NCBI RefSeq assembly: GCF_020524285.1
Contig: NZ_JAIVKX010000004.1
Coordinates: 62,001 to 126,000, forward strand
Source of the DNA: Alloyangia pacifica
GTDB lineage: Bacteria > Pseudomonadota > Alphaproteobacteria > Rhodobacterales > Rhodobacteraceae
Length of the DNA stretch: 64,000 bases
Reading direction: 5' to 3'
Shown here: positions 9,194 to 18,498 of the stretch, piece after piece
How the letters are laid out: each line of letters starts with the position of its first letter
Numbering within the stretch: the stretch's first letter is position 1
Notes under the pieces: generated by a model
The model's database searches: none
What the model was told of the DNA's origin: nothing
Seen by the model: only the letters and a program-made list of their open reading frames with translations
Position numbers and translations under genes: made by a program

Positions 9194-9484
9194 ATGAGCG
9201 AAACGGTCAAGGCGGCAGTGGCCGCGCTGAACAGCAAGCTGGACGGAAAGGGATTCGCCGGCGTTGCCAAGTTCGTCATCGAGGGCAAAGGCAGCCTGAT
9301 CGTCGACGAGAACGGCGCGCGGGTCGGGGATGACGAGGCCGACGTGACCCTCACCGCCGACACCGAGACCTTCCGCGCCATCATCGACGGCGAGAAGAAC
9401 CCGACCACCGCCTTCATGACCGGCAAGCTCAAGGTCGACGGCGACATGGGCGCGGCGATGCGGTTGGCGGGGGTGCTGGCCTGA
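9194..9484 (+). CDS. SCP2 sterol-carrier-domain protein
   Basis: 96 residues, a single SCP2-type lipid-binding domain (GVAKFVIEGKGSLIVDENG ... GKLKVDGDMGAAMRLAGVL). The MTGKLKVDGD ending is characteristic of small bacterial SCP2 proteins thought to bind or carry hydrophobic ligands. The ATG follows a TGAGGAG ribosome-binding site. The stop codon overlaps the next start (TGATG), so it is translationally coupled to the hydrolase and may act on related lipids (inference). Confidence 0.85.
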   Translation: MSETVKAAVAALNSKLDGKGFAGVAKFVIEGKGSLIVDENGARVGDDEADVTLTADTETFRAIIDGEKNPTTAFMTGKLKVDGDMGAAMRLAGVLA

Positions 9485-10452
9485 TGCTCGACCCGGCCCC
9501 CTTCCATGCCGAGCTGGCCGATGGACCCGAGGGGGGCAGCGCCTTCTGGCTGCGCGCCGAGGACGGGCTGCGCCTGCGCATCGCCCATTACCCGGCCCCC
9601 GAGGCTGCCGAGGGCACGGTGCTGCTCTTTCCCGGACGCACCGAATATGTCGAGAAATACGGCCGTGTCGCCCGCGACTTCGCGGCGCGCGGCTTTCACG
9701 TCGTGGCGATCGACTGGCGCGGACAGGGGCTTGCGGACCGCATGCTCGAGGACGTGCAGACCGGCCACGTGCACCTTTTCGCCGACTACCAGAAGGACGT
9801 GGCGGCGCTGCTCGACGCGGTGGACATGCTCGGCCTGCCCCGCCCGCTGCACCTGCTGGCGCATTCCATGGGCGGCGCCATCGGGCTGCGCGCCCTGACC
9901 CGCGATCTTCCCGTCGCGAGCGCCGGCTTCACCGCACCGATGTGGGGCATCCGCATGCTCGGCCCCGTGCGCCCCGCCGCCTGGGCGCTGAGCTGGTCCG
10001 GCGCGCGCATGGGCATGGGGCATCTCTACGCCCCCTCGACCGGGCCCGGCAGCTACCTCGCCCGCACCGCCTTCGAGGGCAACGTGCTGACCACCGACCG
10101 CGCCGGCTGGGACTACATGCTGCGGCAGGTCACCGAGGTGCCCGAGCTGGCGCTCGGCGGACCGTCGCTGCGCTGGCTGCACGAGGCGCTGGCGGAATGC
10201 CTGTCGCTTTCGCGCCTGCCCGCGCCCGATGTGCCCTGCCTGACCTACCTCGGCAGCAACGAACGGGTCGTGGACCCGGCCCGCATCCGTGCCCGCATGG
10301 GCAGATGGCCCGGCGGGCGGCTCGAGATGATCCAGGCCGGCGAGCACGAGGTGCTGATGGAGGACATGGTGACCCGCAGCCGCATCGTCTCGCAGCTCGT
10401 GGCGCACTACCGGCAGGGCGCCGAGGAGGCACAGGCCGCCGAGCAGGCCTGA
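9484..10452 (+). CDS. Alpha/beta hydrolase, lysophospholipase/monoacylglycerol lipase-like
   Basis: 322 residues. The nucleophile elbow HSMGG (GxSxG type) lies near residue 125, the oxyanion region is FPGRTEYVEKYG, and DWRGQGLADR is the typical strand-helix motif of the PldB-like group. A late His in the AGEHEVLMED segment is the likely catalytic histidine. It is expected to hydrolyse acyl esters of glycerolipids at the membrane face. It is coupled to the SCP2 gene by a TGATG overlap. Confidence 0.85.
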   Translation: MLDPAPFHAELADGPEGGSAFWLRAEDGLRLRIAHYPAPEAAEGTVLLFPGRTEYVEKYGRVARDFAARGFHVVAIDWRGQGLADRMLEDVQTGHVHLFADYQKDVAALLDAVDMLGLPRPLHLLAHSMGGAIGLRALTRDLPVASAGFTAPMWGIRMLGPVRPAAWALSWSGARMGMGHLYAPSTGPGSYLARTAFEGNVLTTDRAGWDYMLRQVTEVPELALGGPSLRWLHEALAECLSLSRLPAPDVPCLTYLGSNERVVDPARIRARMGRWPGGRLEMIQAGEHEVLMEDMVTRSRIVSQLVAHYRQGAEEAQAAEQA

Positions 10453-10501
10453 TCCGCCGGCACATCTGGCTTCACGCCGCGCGCGCCCTATTCTTCCGGC
10501 C

Positions 10502-11518
10502 ATGGCGGACCCGGTTCTCAGCTTCACCGAGCGCGGCATCTACTGCCCCGCGGCGGATATCTACATCGATCCCTGGCGGCCGGTGCCGCGGGCGCTGATC
10601 ACCCACGCCCATTCCGACCATGCCCGCCCCGGACACGGCAGCTATCTCGCCACCCCGCTCACCGCGGCGATGATCCGCCACCGGCTGGGGGTCGAGGTGC
10701 AGGAACTGGCGTTCGGCACCCCGCTGCAGATCGGCGGCGCCACGGTCAGTTTTCACCCTGCGGGCCACGTGCCGGGATCAGCGCAGGTGCGGGTCGAGGT
10801 CGGCGGCGAGGTCTGGTTGGTCTCGGGCGACTACAAGCTGGAACCGGACGGGCTCAGCGAGCCCTTCGAGCCGGTGAGCTGCCATGCCTTCATCACCGAG
10901 TGCACCTTCGGCCTGCCGGTGTTCCGCTGGCAGCCGCAGGCCGAGGTCGCCACCGAGATCAACGGCTGGTGGCGCGCCAACCGCGAGGCCGGGCGCGCCT
11001 CGCTTCTGGGCGCCTACAGCCTCGGCAAGGCGCAGCGGCTGATCTCTATGCTCGACCCCGAGATCGGCCCGATCCTCACCCACGGCGCGGTGGAAGGCAG
11101 CAACGCCGTGCTGCGCGCCGCCGGGGCGTTCGCCTGCGAGACGATCCCGGTCACCCCGGACTTCGACCGCAAGGCGCATCCGGCACCGATGGTCGTCGCA
11201 CCGCCCTCGGCCTTCGGCACCTCCTGGGCCCGAAAATTCGGCCCGGCGCAGACCGGCTTCGCCTCCGGCTGGATGCGGCTGCGCGGCGTGCGGCGACGGC
11301 GCGGGGTGCAGCGCGGCTTTGTCATCTCGGATCACGCGGACTGGCCCGCGCTGCTGCGCGCGATAAAGGAAACCGGCGCGGAAAGGGTATTTCCGACACA
11401 TGGTTACGTGGATATCTTCGCGCAGTACCTGCGCATCGAAGGCTATGAGGCCACCCCGGTGCCCACCGAATTCGGCGGCGACGAAGACAATTCCGAGCAA
11501 ACCGGAGACGCCGCATGA
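10502..11518 (+). CDS. Ligase-associated DNA exonuclease (metallo-beta-lactamase/beta-CASP-like)
   Basis: 338 residues. The HxHxDH metal site appears as THAHSDHARPGH near residue 35, with further MBL motifs FHPAGHVPGSAQV and VSGDYK, and a late metal ligand region FVISDHADWPAL. This is the mRNA 3'-processing-like exonuclease found next to bacterial ATP-dependent DNA ligases. The last codons overlap the ligase start (ATGA), so the two are an operon. The usual third and fourth partners (Lhr-type helicase and PdeM phosphoesterase) are not adjacent. Confidence 0.88.
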   Translation: MADPVLSFTERGIYCPAADIYIDPWRPVPRALITHAHSDHARPGHGSYLATPLTAAMIRHRLGVEVQELAFGTPLQIGGATVSFHPAGHVPGSAQVRVEVGGEVWLVSGDYKLEPDGLSEPFEPVSCHAFITECTFGLPVFRWQPQAEVATEINGWWRANREAGRASLLGAYSLGKAQRLISMLDPEIGPILTHGAVEGSNAVLRAAGAFACETIPVTPDFDRKAHPAPMVVAPPSAFGTSWARKFGPAQTGFASGWMRLRGVRRRRGVQRGFVISDHADWPALLRAIKETGAERVFPTHGYVDIFAQYLRIEGYEATPVPTEFGGDEDNSEQTGDAA

Positions 11519-13107
11519 AGGACTTCGCGCGCCTCTTCACAAAGCTCGACCAAACCACTAGAACTTCTAAGAAAACTGCCGCTCTTACGGAGTTCTTCCG
11601 GACCGCGCCCGAGGCGGATCGCCTCTGGGCCGTGGCGCTCTTCTCGGGGCGCCGTCCGAAGCGGGCGGTGACCACCACCTTGCTGCGCGAATGGGCCGCC
11701 GAGCGGGCGGGCATCCCGCTCTGGCTGTTCGAGGAGAGCTACCCGATCGTCGGAGATCTGGCCGAGACCATCGCGCTGATCCTGCCCCCCGCCGCATCGC
11801 GCGAGGAGCGCGATCTGGCGCACTGGATCGGTGTCGTCAAAGGCCTGGCCGGGATGGAACCCGAGGCGCGCAGGGTAGCGGTGCTGGAGGTCTGGGACCA
11901 GCTCGATGCCACCGAACGCTTCCTGTTCAACAAGCTCATCACCGGCGGCTTTCGCATCGGCATCAGCCGCAAGCTGATGACCCGCGCGCTGGCCGAGGCG
12001 ACCGGCGTGGACGAGCCCGCCATGGCGCTGCGGCTGATGGGCAACTGGCAGCCCGAGGACACCACGTGGGACCAGCTGACCGCCGAGGAGGACGCCACCG
12101 AGGACGAAAGCCGCCCCTACCCGTTCTGCCTCGCCTCACCGCTCGAGGCCGAGGCGGCCAGCCTCGGCGATCCCGGCGACTGGCTCGCGGAGTGGAAGTG
12201 GGACGGCATCCGCGGCCAACTCATCCTGCGCGGCGGCACGCATCATCTGTGGTCACGCGGCGAGGAGCTGATCACCGACCGTTTCCCCGAGTTCGCCCGC
12301 ACGCCCGATTTCCTGCCGCCGGGCACGGTGCTGGACGGCGAGATTCTCGCCTGGAAGGACGGCGCCCCGCTGCCCTTCGCGCAACTGCAGCCGCGCATCG
12401 GGCGCAAGACCGTGCCGAAGAAGCTGCTGACCGAGGCGCCGGTGCGGATGCTGGCCTATGACCTGCTGGAGCACGAGGGCGCGGACATCCGCGCCCTGCC
12501 CCTGTCTGACCGCCGCGCCCGGCTCGAGACCCTGCTGAACGGGCTGCCGGAAGATGCCGCCGTGATGCCCTCGCCGCTTCTGGCCGAGACCGATTGGCCC
12601 GCCCTTGCCGCGCGCCGCGAACGCGCCCGCGAGCACCGTTCGGAGGGGCTGATGCTGAAGCACCGGGACTCGGCCTACCGCGATGGGCGCAAGCGCGGCG
12701 ACTGGTGGAAATGGAAACTCGACCCGCTCAGCGTCGACGCGGTGATGATCTACGCCCAGCAGGGCCACGGCCGCCGCGCGAACCTCTTCACCGATTTCAC
12801 CTTCGCGGTGAAGGACGGCAACGGGCTGGTGCCCTTCACCAAGGCCTATTCCGGCCTCACCGACGCCGAGTTCGACGAGATCACCCGCTGGGTGAAGCGC
12901 AACACCCAGCAGCGCTTCGGCCCGGTGCGGCAGGTCACCCCCGAGCTGGTCTTCGAGATCGCCTTCGAGGGGATACAGGAGAGCGCGCGTCACAAGTCCG
13001 GCATCGCGCTGCGCTTTCCGCGCATGGCGCGCTGGCGCCGCGACAAGCCGGTGGACGAGATCGACACGCTGGAGGGACTGAAATCGCTGCTCGGCGCCTA
13101 TGGCTGA
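11515..13107 (+). CDS. ATP-dependent DNA ligase of the ligase-associated damage-response cluster
   Basis: 530 residues. The adenylation motif is EWKWDGIRGQ, with the catalytic lysine at residue 228. LDGEILAWKDG (motif III-like), EGLMLKH (motif IV) and WWKWKLDPL (motif V) follow, then an OB-fold. The ~200-residue N-terminal DNA-binding domain is present, so this is a full three-domain ligase. It seals nicks using ATP. It starts inside the exonuclease stop with a GGAG ribosome-binding site. A decarboxylase gene, not the expected helicase, follows. Confidence 0.92.
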   Translation: MKDFARLFTKLDQTTRTSKKTAALTEFFRTAPEADRLWAVALFSGRRPKRAVTTTLLREWAAERAGIPLWLFEESYPIVGDLAETIALILPPAASREERDLAHWIGVVKGLAGMEPEARRVAVLEVWDQLDATERFLFNKLITGGFRIGISRKLMTRALAEATGVDEPAMALRLMGNWQPEDTTWDQLTAEEDATEDESRPYPFCLASPLEAEAASLGDPGDWLAEWKWDGIRGQLILRGGTHHLWSRGEELITDRFPEFARTPDFLPPGTVLDGEILAWKDGAPLPFAQLQPRIGRKTVPKKLLTEAPVRMLAYDLLEHEGADIRALPLSDRRARLETLLNGLPEDAAVMPSPLLAETDWPALAARRERAREHRSEGLMLKHRDSAYRDGRKRGDWWKWKLDPLSVDAVMIYAQQGHGRRANLFTDFTFAVKDGNGLVPFTKAYSGLTDAEFDEITRWVKRNTQQRFGPVRQVTPELVFEIAFEGIQESARHKSGIALRFPRMARWRRDKPVDEIDTLEGLKSLLGAYG

Positions 13108-13288
13108 GGCCCGCCGCCCGCCGCGCCGGTCCACACGCAGGCCCTTGACGGGGACGGGTTCAAAAGAAAGAAACATCCGATCATTATAGGGGCATCACAC
13201 CGCGCCCCGAAGACCCGCCCGGAACAGGGGCCCAAGGCCTCGGCGACCGCACATCCACCCAACGAAAGACCCCCTGTTGGAGAAAAGA

Positions 13289-15583
13289 ATGAAGTTCCGC
13301 TTCCCCATCGTGATCATCGACGAAGATTTCCGCTCCGAGAACAGCTCGGGCCTCGGCATCCGCGCGCTCGCCGAAGCCATCGAGGCCGAGGGGTTCGAAG
13401 TGCTCGGCGTCACCAGCTACGGTGACCTGTCGCAATTTGCCCAGCAGCAATCCCGCGCCAGCGCCTTCGTCCTGTCGATCGACGACGAGGAATTCTCGCC
13501 CGGCCCCGAGCTTGATCCTGCGGTTCTGAACCTACGCAACTTCATCGAGGAGCTGCGCTGGAAGAACGAGGACGTGCCGATCTACATCTACGGCGAGACC
13601 AAGACCTCGCGGCACCTGCCGAACGACATCCTGCGCGAGCTGCACGGCTTCATCCACATGTTCGAGGACACGCCGGAATTCGTCGCCAAGCACATCATCC
13701 GCGAGGCGCGCAGCTACCTCGAGGGAATCCAGCCGCCGTTCTTCAAGGCGCTGCTCGATTACGCCGAGGATGGCTCCTACTCGTGGCACTGCCCCGGGCA
13801 CTCGGGTGGAGTCGCCTTCCTGAAGTCGCCGATCGGCCAGATGTACCACCAGTTCTACGGCGAGAACATGCTGCGCGCCGACGTCTGCAACGCGGTCGAG
13901 GAACTGGGCCAGCTTCTGGACCACAACGGCGCCATCGGCGAGTCCGAGCGCAATGCCGCGCGCATCTTCAACGCCGACCACTGCTTCTTCGTCACCAACG
14001 GCACCTCGACCTCCAACAAGATGGTCTGGCACCACAGCGTTGCGCCCGGGGACGTCGTGGTCGTGGACCGCAACTGTCACAAGTCGATCCTGCACTCGAT
14101 CATCATGACCGGGGCGATCCCGGTGTTCCTCAAGCCGACGCGCAACCACTGGGGCATCATCGGCCCGATCCAGCGCAGCGAGTTCGAGATCGAGAGCATC
14201 AAGGCGAAGATCCGCGCCAACCCGCTGCTCAAGGACGTGGATGCCGACACCGTGCAGCCGCGTATCCTGACCCTCACCCAGTCCACCTACGACGGGGTTC
14301 TCTACAACACCGAGGAGATCAAGGGGCTGCTCGACGGTTATGTCGAGAACCTGCATTTCGACGAAGCGTGGCTGCCGCATGCGGCCTTCCACCCGTTCTA
14401 CGGCACCTATCACGCCATGGGGCGCAAGCGCGGCCGCACCAAGAAGTCGGTGACCTATGCCACCCAGTCGGTGCACAAGCTGCTGGCGGGGATTTCGCAG
14501 GCCAGCCACGTGCTGGTGCAGGACAGCGAAGAGACCAAGCTCGACCGGCACCTGTTCAACGAAGCCTACCTCATGCACACCTCCACCAGCCCGCAGTACA
14601 GCATCATCGCCTCCTGCGATGTGGCGGCGGCGATGATGGAGCCGCCGGGCGGCACCGCGCTGGTCGAGGAGAGCATCGTCGAGGCGCTGGAATTCCGCCG
14701 CGCCATGCACAAGGTCGACGAGGAGTACGGCGCCGACGACTGGTGGTTCAAGGTCTGGGGCCCCGAGGACTTCGACCACAACAGCGACGGCATGGGCCGG
14801 ACCCGCGACTGGGTGCTGAAGAAGACCGACGCCGAGGGCGTCGAGAGCAGCGGCACTGACAGCTGGCACGGCTTCGGCGACATGGCGCCGGGCTTCAACA
14901 TGCTCGACCCGATCAAGGCAACGATCATCACCCCCGGCCTCGATCTCGACGGCCGCTTCGACGACTGGGGCATCCCGGCCTCGATCGTCACCAAGTACCT
15001 GGCCGAGCACGGCGTGGTGGTGGAAAAGACCGGGCTCTACAGCTTCTTCATCATGTTCACCATCGGCATCACCAAGGGCCGCTGGAACACGCTGCTGACC
15101 GCGCTGCAGCAGTTCAAGGACGACTACGCCAAGAACCAGCCGATGTGGCGCTCGATGCCGGAGTTCTGCGCCAAGCACCGCCGCTACGAGCGCATGGGGC
15201 TGAAGGATCTGTGCCAGCACGTGCACGCGCAGTACGCCAAGTACGACGTGGCGCGGCTGACCACCGAGATCTACCTCAGCGACCTCACCCCGGCGATGAA
15301 CCCCGGCGAGGCCTTCTCGCATATCGCCCGCCGCACCACGAAGCGCGTGCCGATCGACGAGCTCGAGGGGCGCATCACCACCTCGCTGGTCACCCCCTAC
15401 CCGCCGGGCATCCCGCTGCTCATCCCCGGCGAGGTGTTCAACAAGCGCATCGTCGACTACCTGCGCTTCAACCGCGAGTTCGCCCGTGAATGCCCCGGCT
15501 TCGAGACCGATATCCACGGCCTCGTGCAGGAGCAGATGCCGGATGGCTCGGTGGAGTATTTCGCCGACTGCGTGGCGGAGTGA
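13289..15583 (+). CDS. Class III Lys/Arg/Orn decarboxylase (PLP, fold type I)
   Basis: 764 residues. The N-terminal response-regulator-like wing domain (IVIIDEDFRSENSSGLGIR) is followed by the PLP core, with the Schiff-base lysine in TQSVHKLLAG at residue 397 and SWHCPGHSGGVAF. The C-terminal domain contains TPYPPGIPLL. Such decamers consume a cytoplasmic proton while making agmatine, cadaverine or putrescine. Substrate cannot be chosen from sequence alone. An ATG with GGAG six bases upstream is preferred to an upstream TTG at 13277. No antiporter gene is adjacent, so a polyamine-synthesis role is as likely as acid resistance. Confidence 0.9.
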   Translation: MKFRFPIVIIDEDFRSENSSGLGIRALAEAIEAEGFEVLGVTSYGDLSQFAQQQSRASAFVLSIDDEEFSPGPELDPAVLNLRNFIEELRWKNEDVPIYIYGETKTSRHLPNDILRELHGFIHMFEDTPEFVAKHIIREARSYLEGIQPPFFKALLDYAEDGSYSWHCPGHSGGVAFLKSPIGQMYHQFYGENMLRADVCNAVEELGQLLDHNGAIGESERNAARIFNADHCFFVTNGTSTSNKMVWHHSVAPGDVVVVDRNCHKSILHSIIMTGAIPVFLKPTRNHWGIIGPIQRSEFEIESIKAKIRANPLLKDVDADTVQPRILTLTQSTYDGVLYNTEEIKGLLDGYVENLHFDEAWLPHAAFHPFYGTYHAMGRKRGRTKKSVTYATQSVHKLLAGISQASHVLVQDSEETKLDRHLFNEAYLMHTSTSPQYSIIASCDVAAAMMEPPGGTALVEESIVEALEFRRAMHKVDEEYGADDWWFKVWGPEDFDHNSDGMGRTRDWVLKKTDAEGVESSGTDSWHGFGDMAPGFNMLDPIKATIITPGLDLDGRFDDWGIPASIVTKYLAEHGVVVEKTGLYSFFIMFTIGITKGRWNTLLTALQQFKDDYAKNQPMWRSMPEFCAKHRRYERMGLKDLCQHVHAQYAKYDVARLTTEIYLSDLTPAMNPGEAFSHIARRTTKRVPIDELEGRITTSLVTPYPPGIPLLIPGEVFNKRIVDYLRFNREFARECPGFETDIHGLVQEQMPDGSVEYFADCVAE

Positions 15584-15601
15584 CCTGCGGCCCGCGGGGC
15601 C

Positions 15602-15662
15602 GAGGGGCGCTGCCCCTCGGCGCTGCGCGCCTCACCCCGGGATATTTTCATCTAGACGAAGG
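15602..15662 (+). repeat. Intergenic REP-like palindromic element, copy 1
   Basis: GAGGGGCGCTGCCCCTC forms a hairpin, followed by GCTGCGCGC and CCCCGGGATATTT, then an A/G-rich end. A second copy lies in the opposite orientation near 42.3 kb. It sits between the decarboxylase and pepF genes, where it may also end transcription. Confidence 0.7.
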
Positions 15663-15751
15663 GGCATCGTGCCAGCCGGCACCTTCGCCCTTGAACTGCC
15701 GGGGGACAGCCTCTTACCTGTTCCCCAAGAAAGACAACAAGGAGACACGCG

Positions 15752-17566
15752 ATGAGCGTTCGGCCCGTTTTTGATGCAACCGCCACTGCCGGGGGCAAGA
15801 ACCTCGGCGATCTGCCGGAATGGGACCTGAGTGATCTCTACCCCGCGCCCGACGCGCCCGAGGTGAAACGGGACCTCGACTGGCTCGAAGACGCCTGCGC
15901 GCGCTTCGCCGAAGACTACGAGGGCAAGCTGGGCGCGCTCGATGCCGCCGGCTTCCTCGAGATGATCCGCCGCCACGAGAAGATCGAGGCGATCGGCGGC
16001 CGCATCATGTCCTACGCGGGCCTGCGCTACTACCAGCTCACGGTGGACGCCGAGCGCGCCAAGTTCCTGTCGGACTGCCAGGAAAAGATCACCCATTACA
16101 CCACGCCGCTGGTGTTCTTCACGCTGGAGCTGAACCGGCTGGACGACGACGTTCTGGACGGGCTCTTCGCCGCCGACCCCGAGCTCGGCCGCTACAAGCC
16201 CGCCTTTGATCGCATCCGCGCGATGAAACCGCACCAGCTGTCGGACGAAATGGAGCATTTCCTGCACGACTTGGGCGTCGTCGGCGATGCCTGGGAGCGG
16301 CTCTTCGACGAGACCATCGCCGGGCTGACCTTCACCGTCGACGGCGAGGAGATGAGCATCGAGAGCACGCTCAACCTGCTCACCGAACAGGACCGCTCCA
16401 AGCGCGAGGCGGCTGCCCATGAACTGGCGCGTGTGTTCGGAGAGAACATCAAGACCTTTGCCCGGGTGCACAACACCCAGGCCAAGGAAAAGGAGGTCAT
16501 GGATCGCTGGCGCAAGATGCCCTCGGCGCAGCACGCCCGGCACCTGGCCAACGACGTCGAGCCCGAGGTGGTGGAAGCGCTGCGCAACGCCGTGGTGAAT
16601 GCCTACCCGCGGCTGTCGCACCGCTACTACGAGCTGAAGCGCAAGTGGCTGGGGCTCGACCGCATGCAGGTCTGGGACCGCAACGCGCCGTTGCCGATGG
16701 AAACCGACCGCATCGTCGGCTGGGACGAGGCCGAGAAGACCGTCATGGAGGCCTATGCCGGCTTCGATCCGCGCATGGCCGAGATCGCCGAGCCCTTCTT
16801 CAACAAGGGCTGGATCGACGCCGCCGCCAAGCCCGGCAAGGCGCCCGGCGCCTTTGCCCACCCTACGGTGACCGATGCGCACCCCTACGTGCTGCTCAAC
16901 TACCTCGGCAAGCCGCGCGACGTGATGACCCTGGCGCACGAACTGGGCCACGGCGTGCACCAGGTGCTGGCGGCGGGTCAGGGCGAGATGCTGGCCTCGA
17001 CGCCGCTGACGCTGGCCGAGACCGCCTCGGTGTTCGGCGAGATGCTGACCTTCCGCGCCATGCTGGCCAAGGCGAAGGACCAGCAGGAACGCAAGGTCAT
17101 GCTCGCCGGCAAGGTCGAGGACATGATCAACACCGTAGTGCGGCAGATCGCCTTCTACGACTTCGAGTGCAAGCTGCACGAGGCGCGGCGCGGCGGCGAG
17201 CTGACCCCCGAGGACATCAACGTGCTGTGGATGTCGGTGCAGGCCGAGAGCCTCGGCGAGGCCTTCGACTTCATGCCGGGCTACGAGACCTTCTGGGCCT
17301 ATATCCCGCACTTCGTGCACTCGCCCTTCTACGTCTACGCCTATGCCTTCGGCGACGGGCTGGTGAACGCGCTCTATGCCGAATACGAGCAAAGCCCCGA
17401 GGGCTTCCAGGACAAGTATTTCGAGATGCTCAAGGCGGGCGGCTCGAAGCACCACAAGGCGCTGCTCGAGCCCTTCGGCCTCGACGCCACCGATCCCAAG
17501 TTCTGGGACAAGGGGCTGTCGATGATCGAGGGTTTCATCGACGAGCTCGAGGCGATGGAAGACTGA
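15752..17566 (+). CDS. pepF: Oligoendopeptidase F-type metallopeptidase (M3B)
   Basis: 604 residues. The zinc site LAHELGHGVHQ has its HExxH at residues 396-400, followed at the expected distance by the third-ligand segment LAETASVFGEM. The N-terminal helical lid region (EWDLSDLYPAPDAPEVKRDL) is typical of the PepF family, which cuts short peptides in the cytoplasm. A strong AAGGAG ribosome-binding site precedes the ATG. A terminator follows directly. Confidence 0.93.
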   Translation: MSVRPVFDATATAGGKNLGDLPEWDLSDLYPAPDAPEVKRDLDWLEDACARFAEDYEGKLGALDAAGFLEMIRRHEKIEAIGGRIMSYAGLRYYQLTVDAERAKFLSDCQEKITHYTTPLVFFTLELNRLDDDVLDGLFAADPELGRYKPAFDRIRAMKPHQLSDEMEHFLHDLGVVGDAWERLFDETIAGLTFTVDGEEMSIESTLNLLTEQDRSKREAAAHELARVFGENIKTFARVHNTQAKEKEVMDRWRKMPSAQHARHLANDVEPEVVEALRNAVVNAYPRLSHRYYELKRKWLGLDRMQVWDRNAPLPMETDRIVGWDEAEKTVMEAYAGFDPRMAEIAEPFFNKGWIDAAAKPGKAPGAFAHPTVTDAHPYVLLNYLGKPRDVMTLAHELGHGVHQVLAAGQGEMLASTPLTLAETASVFGEMLTFRAMLAKAKDQQERKVMLAGKVEDMINTVVRQIAFYDFECKLHEARRGGELTPEDINVLWMSVQAESLGEAFDFMPGYETFWAYIPHFVHSPFYVYAYAFGDGLVNALYAEYEQSPEGFQDKYFEMLKAGGSKHHKALLEPFGLDATDPKFWDKGLSMIEGFIDELEAMED

Positions 17567-17571
17567 TCTCC

Positions 17572-17600
17572 CGGGCGGGCCCTGCGGGGCCCGCCCGTTT
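17572..17600 (+). terminator. Intrinsic terminator after pepF
   Basis: An 11-bp perfect GC stem CGGGCGGGCCC / GGGCCCGCCCG with a TGCG loop, followed by TTT, starts 6 bases after the stop codon. Confidence 0.85.
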
Positions 17601-17680
17601 GCCTTCGCGGATGTCCGTCCGCTCCCCCGAACTCCCCCGTGTTTTCCCGTGTCTCCCGAGGCCCCCAAGGAGCCGCTCCG

Positions 17681-18043
17681 ATGCCCTCCCCGGCCCCCGC
17701 TCCAGATGATCGTCAGGCTTCCAAGCCCCCGCGGCGCAGCCTCAAGCGGCGCATGCAGCACTTCCTGGTGCACGTGCGGCGGCGCGTCCCGCCAGGGCTG
17801 CGGCTGGTGCTGGGCTTGCTGCTGATCTGCGGCGGGATCCTCGGCTTCCTGCCGGTCCTCGGCTTCTGGATGATCCCGCTCGGCTTTGCCGTGGCGATGC
17901 TGGACGTGATGCCGCTCTATCGGCGCGGGCTGCGGCGCGGCAAGGCGCTGCGCGAGCGCGCCGAGCCTGGCGCAGATGACCGCGACGAAGATGCGCCCGG
18001 GGACGACGCGCCAGAGGACGGCCCAGAAGACGACAGGCGCTGA
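17681..18043 (+). CDS. Small two-helix inner-membrane protein (PGPGW-like)
   Basis: 120 residues. A basic N-terminus (about residues 15-40) is followed by two closely spaced hydrophobic segments (LRLVLGLLLICGGILGFL and GFWMIPLGFAVAMLDVM), then an acidic Asp/Glu-rich tail. The GGILGFLPVLGFWMIPLG core resembles small PGPGW-type membrane proteins, whose function I do not know. AAGGAG lies 8 bases before the ATG. Confidence 0.7.
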   Translation: MPSPAPAPDDRQASKPPRRSLKRRMQHFLVHVRRRVPPGLRLVLGLLLICGGILGFLPVLGFWMIPLGFAVAMLDVMPLYRRGLRRGKALRERAEPGADDRDEDAPGDDAPEDGPEDDRR

Positions 18044-18068
18044 AAGCCCCGCCTCGGCAAAGACGACC

Positions 18069-18338
18069 TTATTTGAGCTGGCTGTCCTTCGAGCCGCGCC
18101 GGTTGATGCCGCCGCGCGCCTGGAAGGCGCCATCGCGCTCCTGCTGGCAGTCGATGCAGAGCTTCACCCCCGGGATCGCCACGCGGCGCTTCTCGGGGAT
18201 CGGTTCCTCACATTCGGCGCAATGGGTCGCGCTCTCGCCCGTCGGGCGCCTGCGCGCCTGCATGCGCGACAGCTCGTCCTTGATGCTGTCCTCGATCTGC
18301 TCCTGCACCGCACCGTCGCGGCTCCAGCCTCCGGCCAT
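18069..18338 (-). CDS. DksA/TraR-family C4 zinc-finger protein
   Basis: 89 residues. The zinc site CAEC ... CIDCQ (residues ~40-64) sits in a DksA/TraR C4 finger, with EPIPEKRR between the pairs. The N-terminal part is a short helix, much shorter than the DksA coiled-coil, so it resembles the small TraR/YbiI group that can bind the RNA polymerase secondary channel. A strong AGGAGGTGA site precedes the start. It converges with the membrane-protein gene across 25 bp. Confidence 0.9.
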   Translation of the reverse strand: MAGGWSRDGAVQEQIEDSIKDELSRMQARRRPTGESATHCAECEEPIPEKRRVAIPGVKLCIDCQQERDGAFQARGGINRRGSKDSQLK

Positions 18339-18498
18339 GGCGTCACCTCCTGAAGGGAAAAGATAGGCGGGGCGCCACCGGGCTCCAAGAGATTTCGGAA
18401 ATTCCGCGCCGGCGCAGATCCGATCCGCGCCCGGGGCCGTAATCGTTTCATTGACTTCACGTCAGCGAGACTATCTGTGAGCCCAAAGGAGTCGCCCC

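Noticed and set aside
15632-18133. 833-residue open frame opposite pepF
   Set aside because: Antisense shadow; the plus strand has an intact HExxH peptidase with good ribosome-binding site and terminator.
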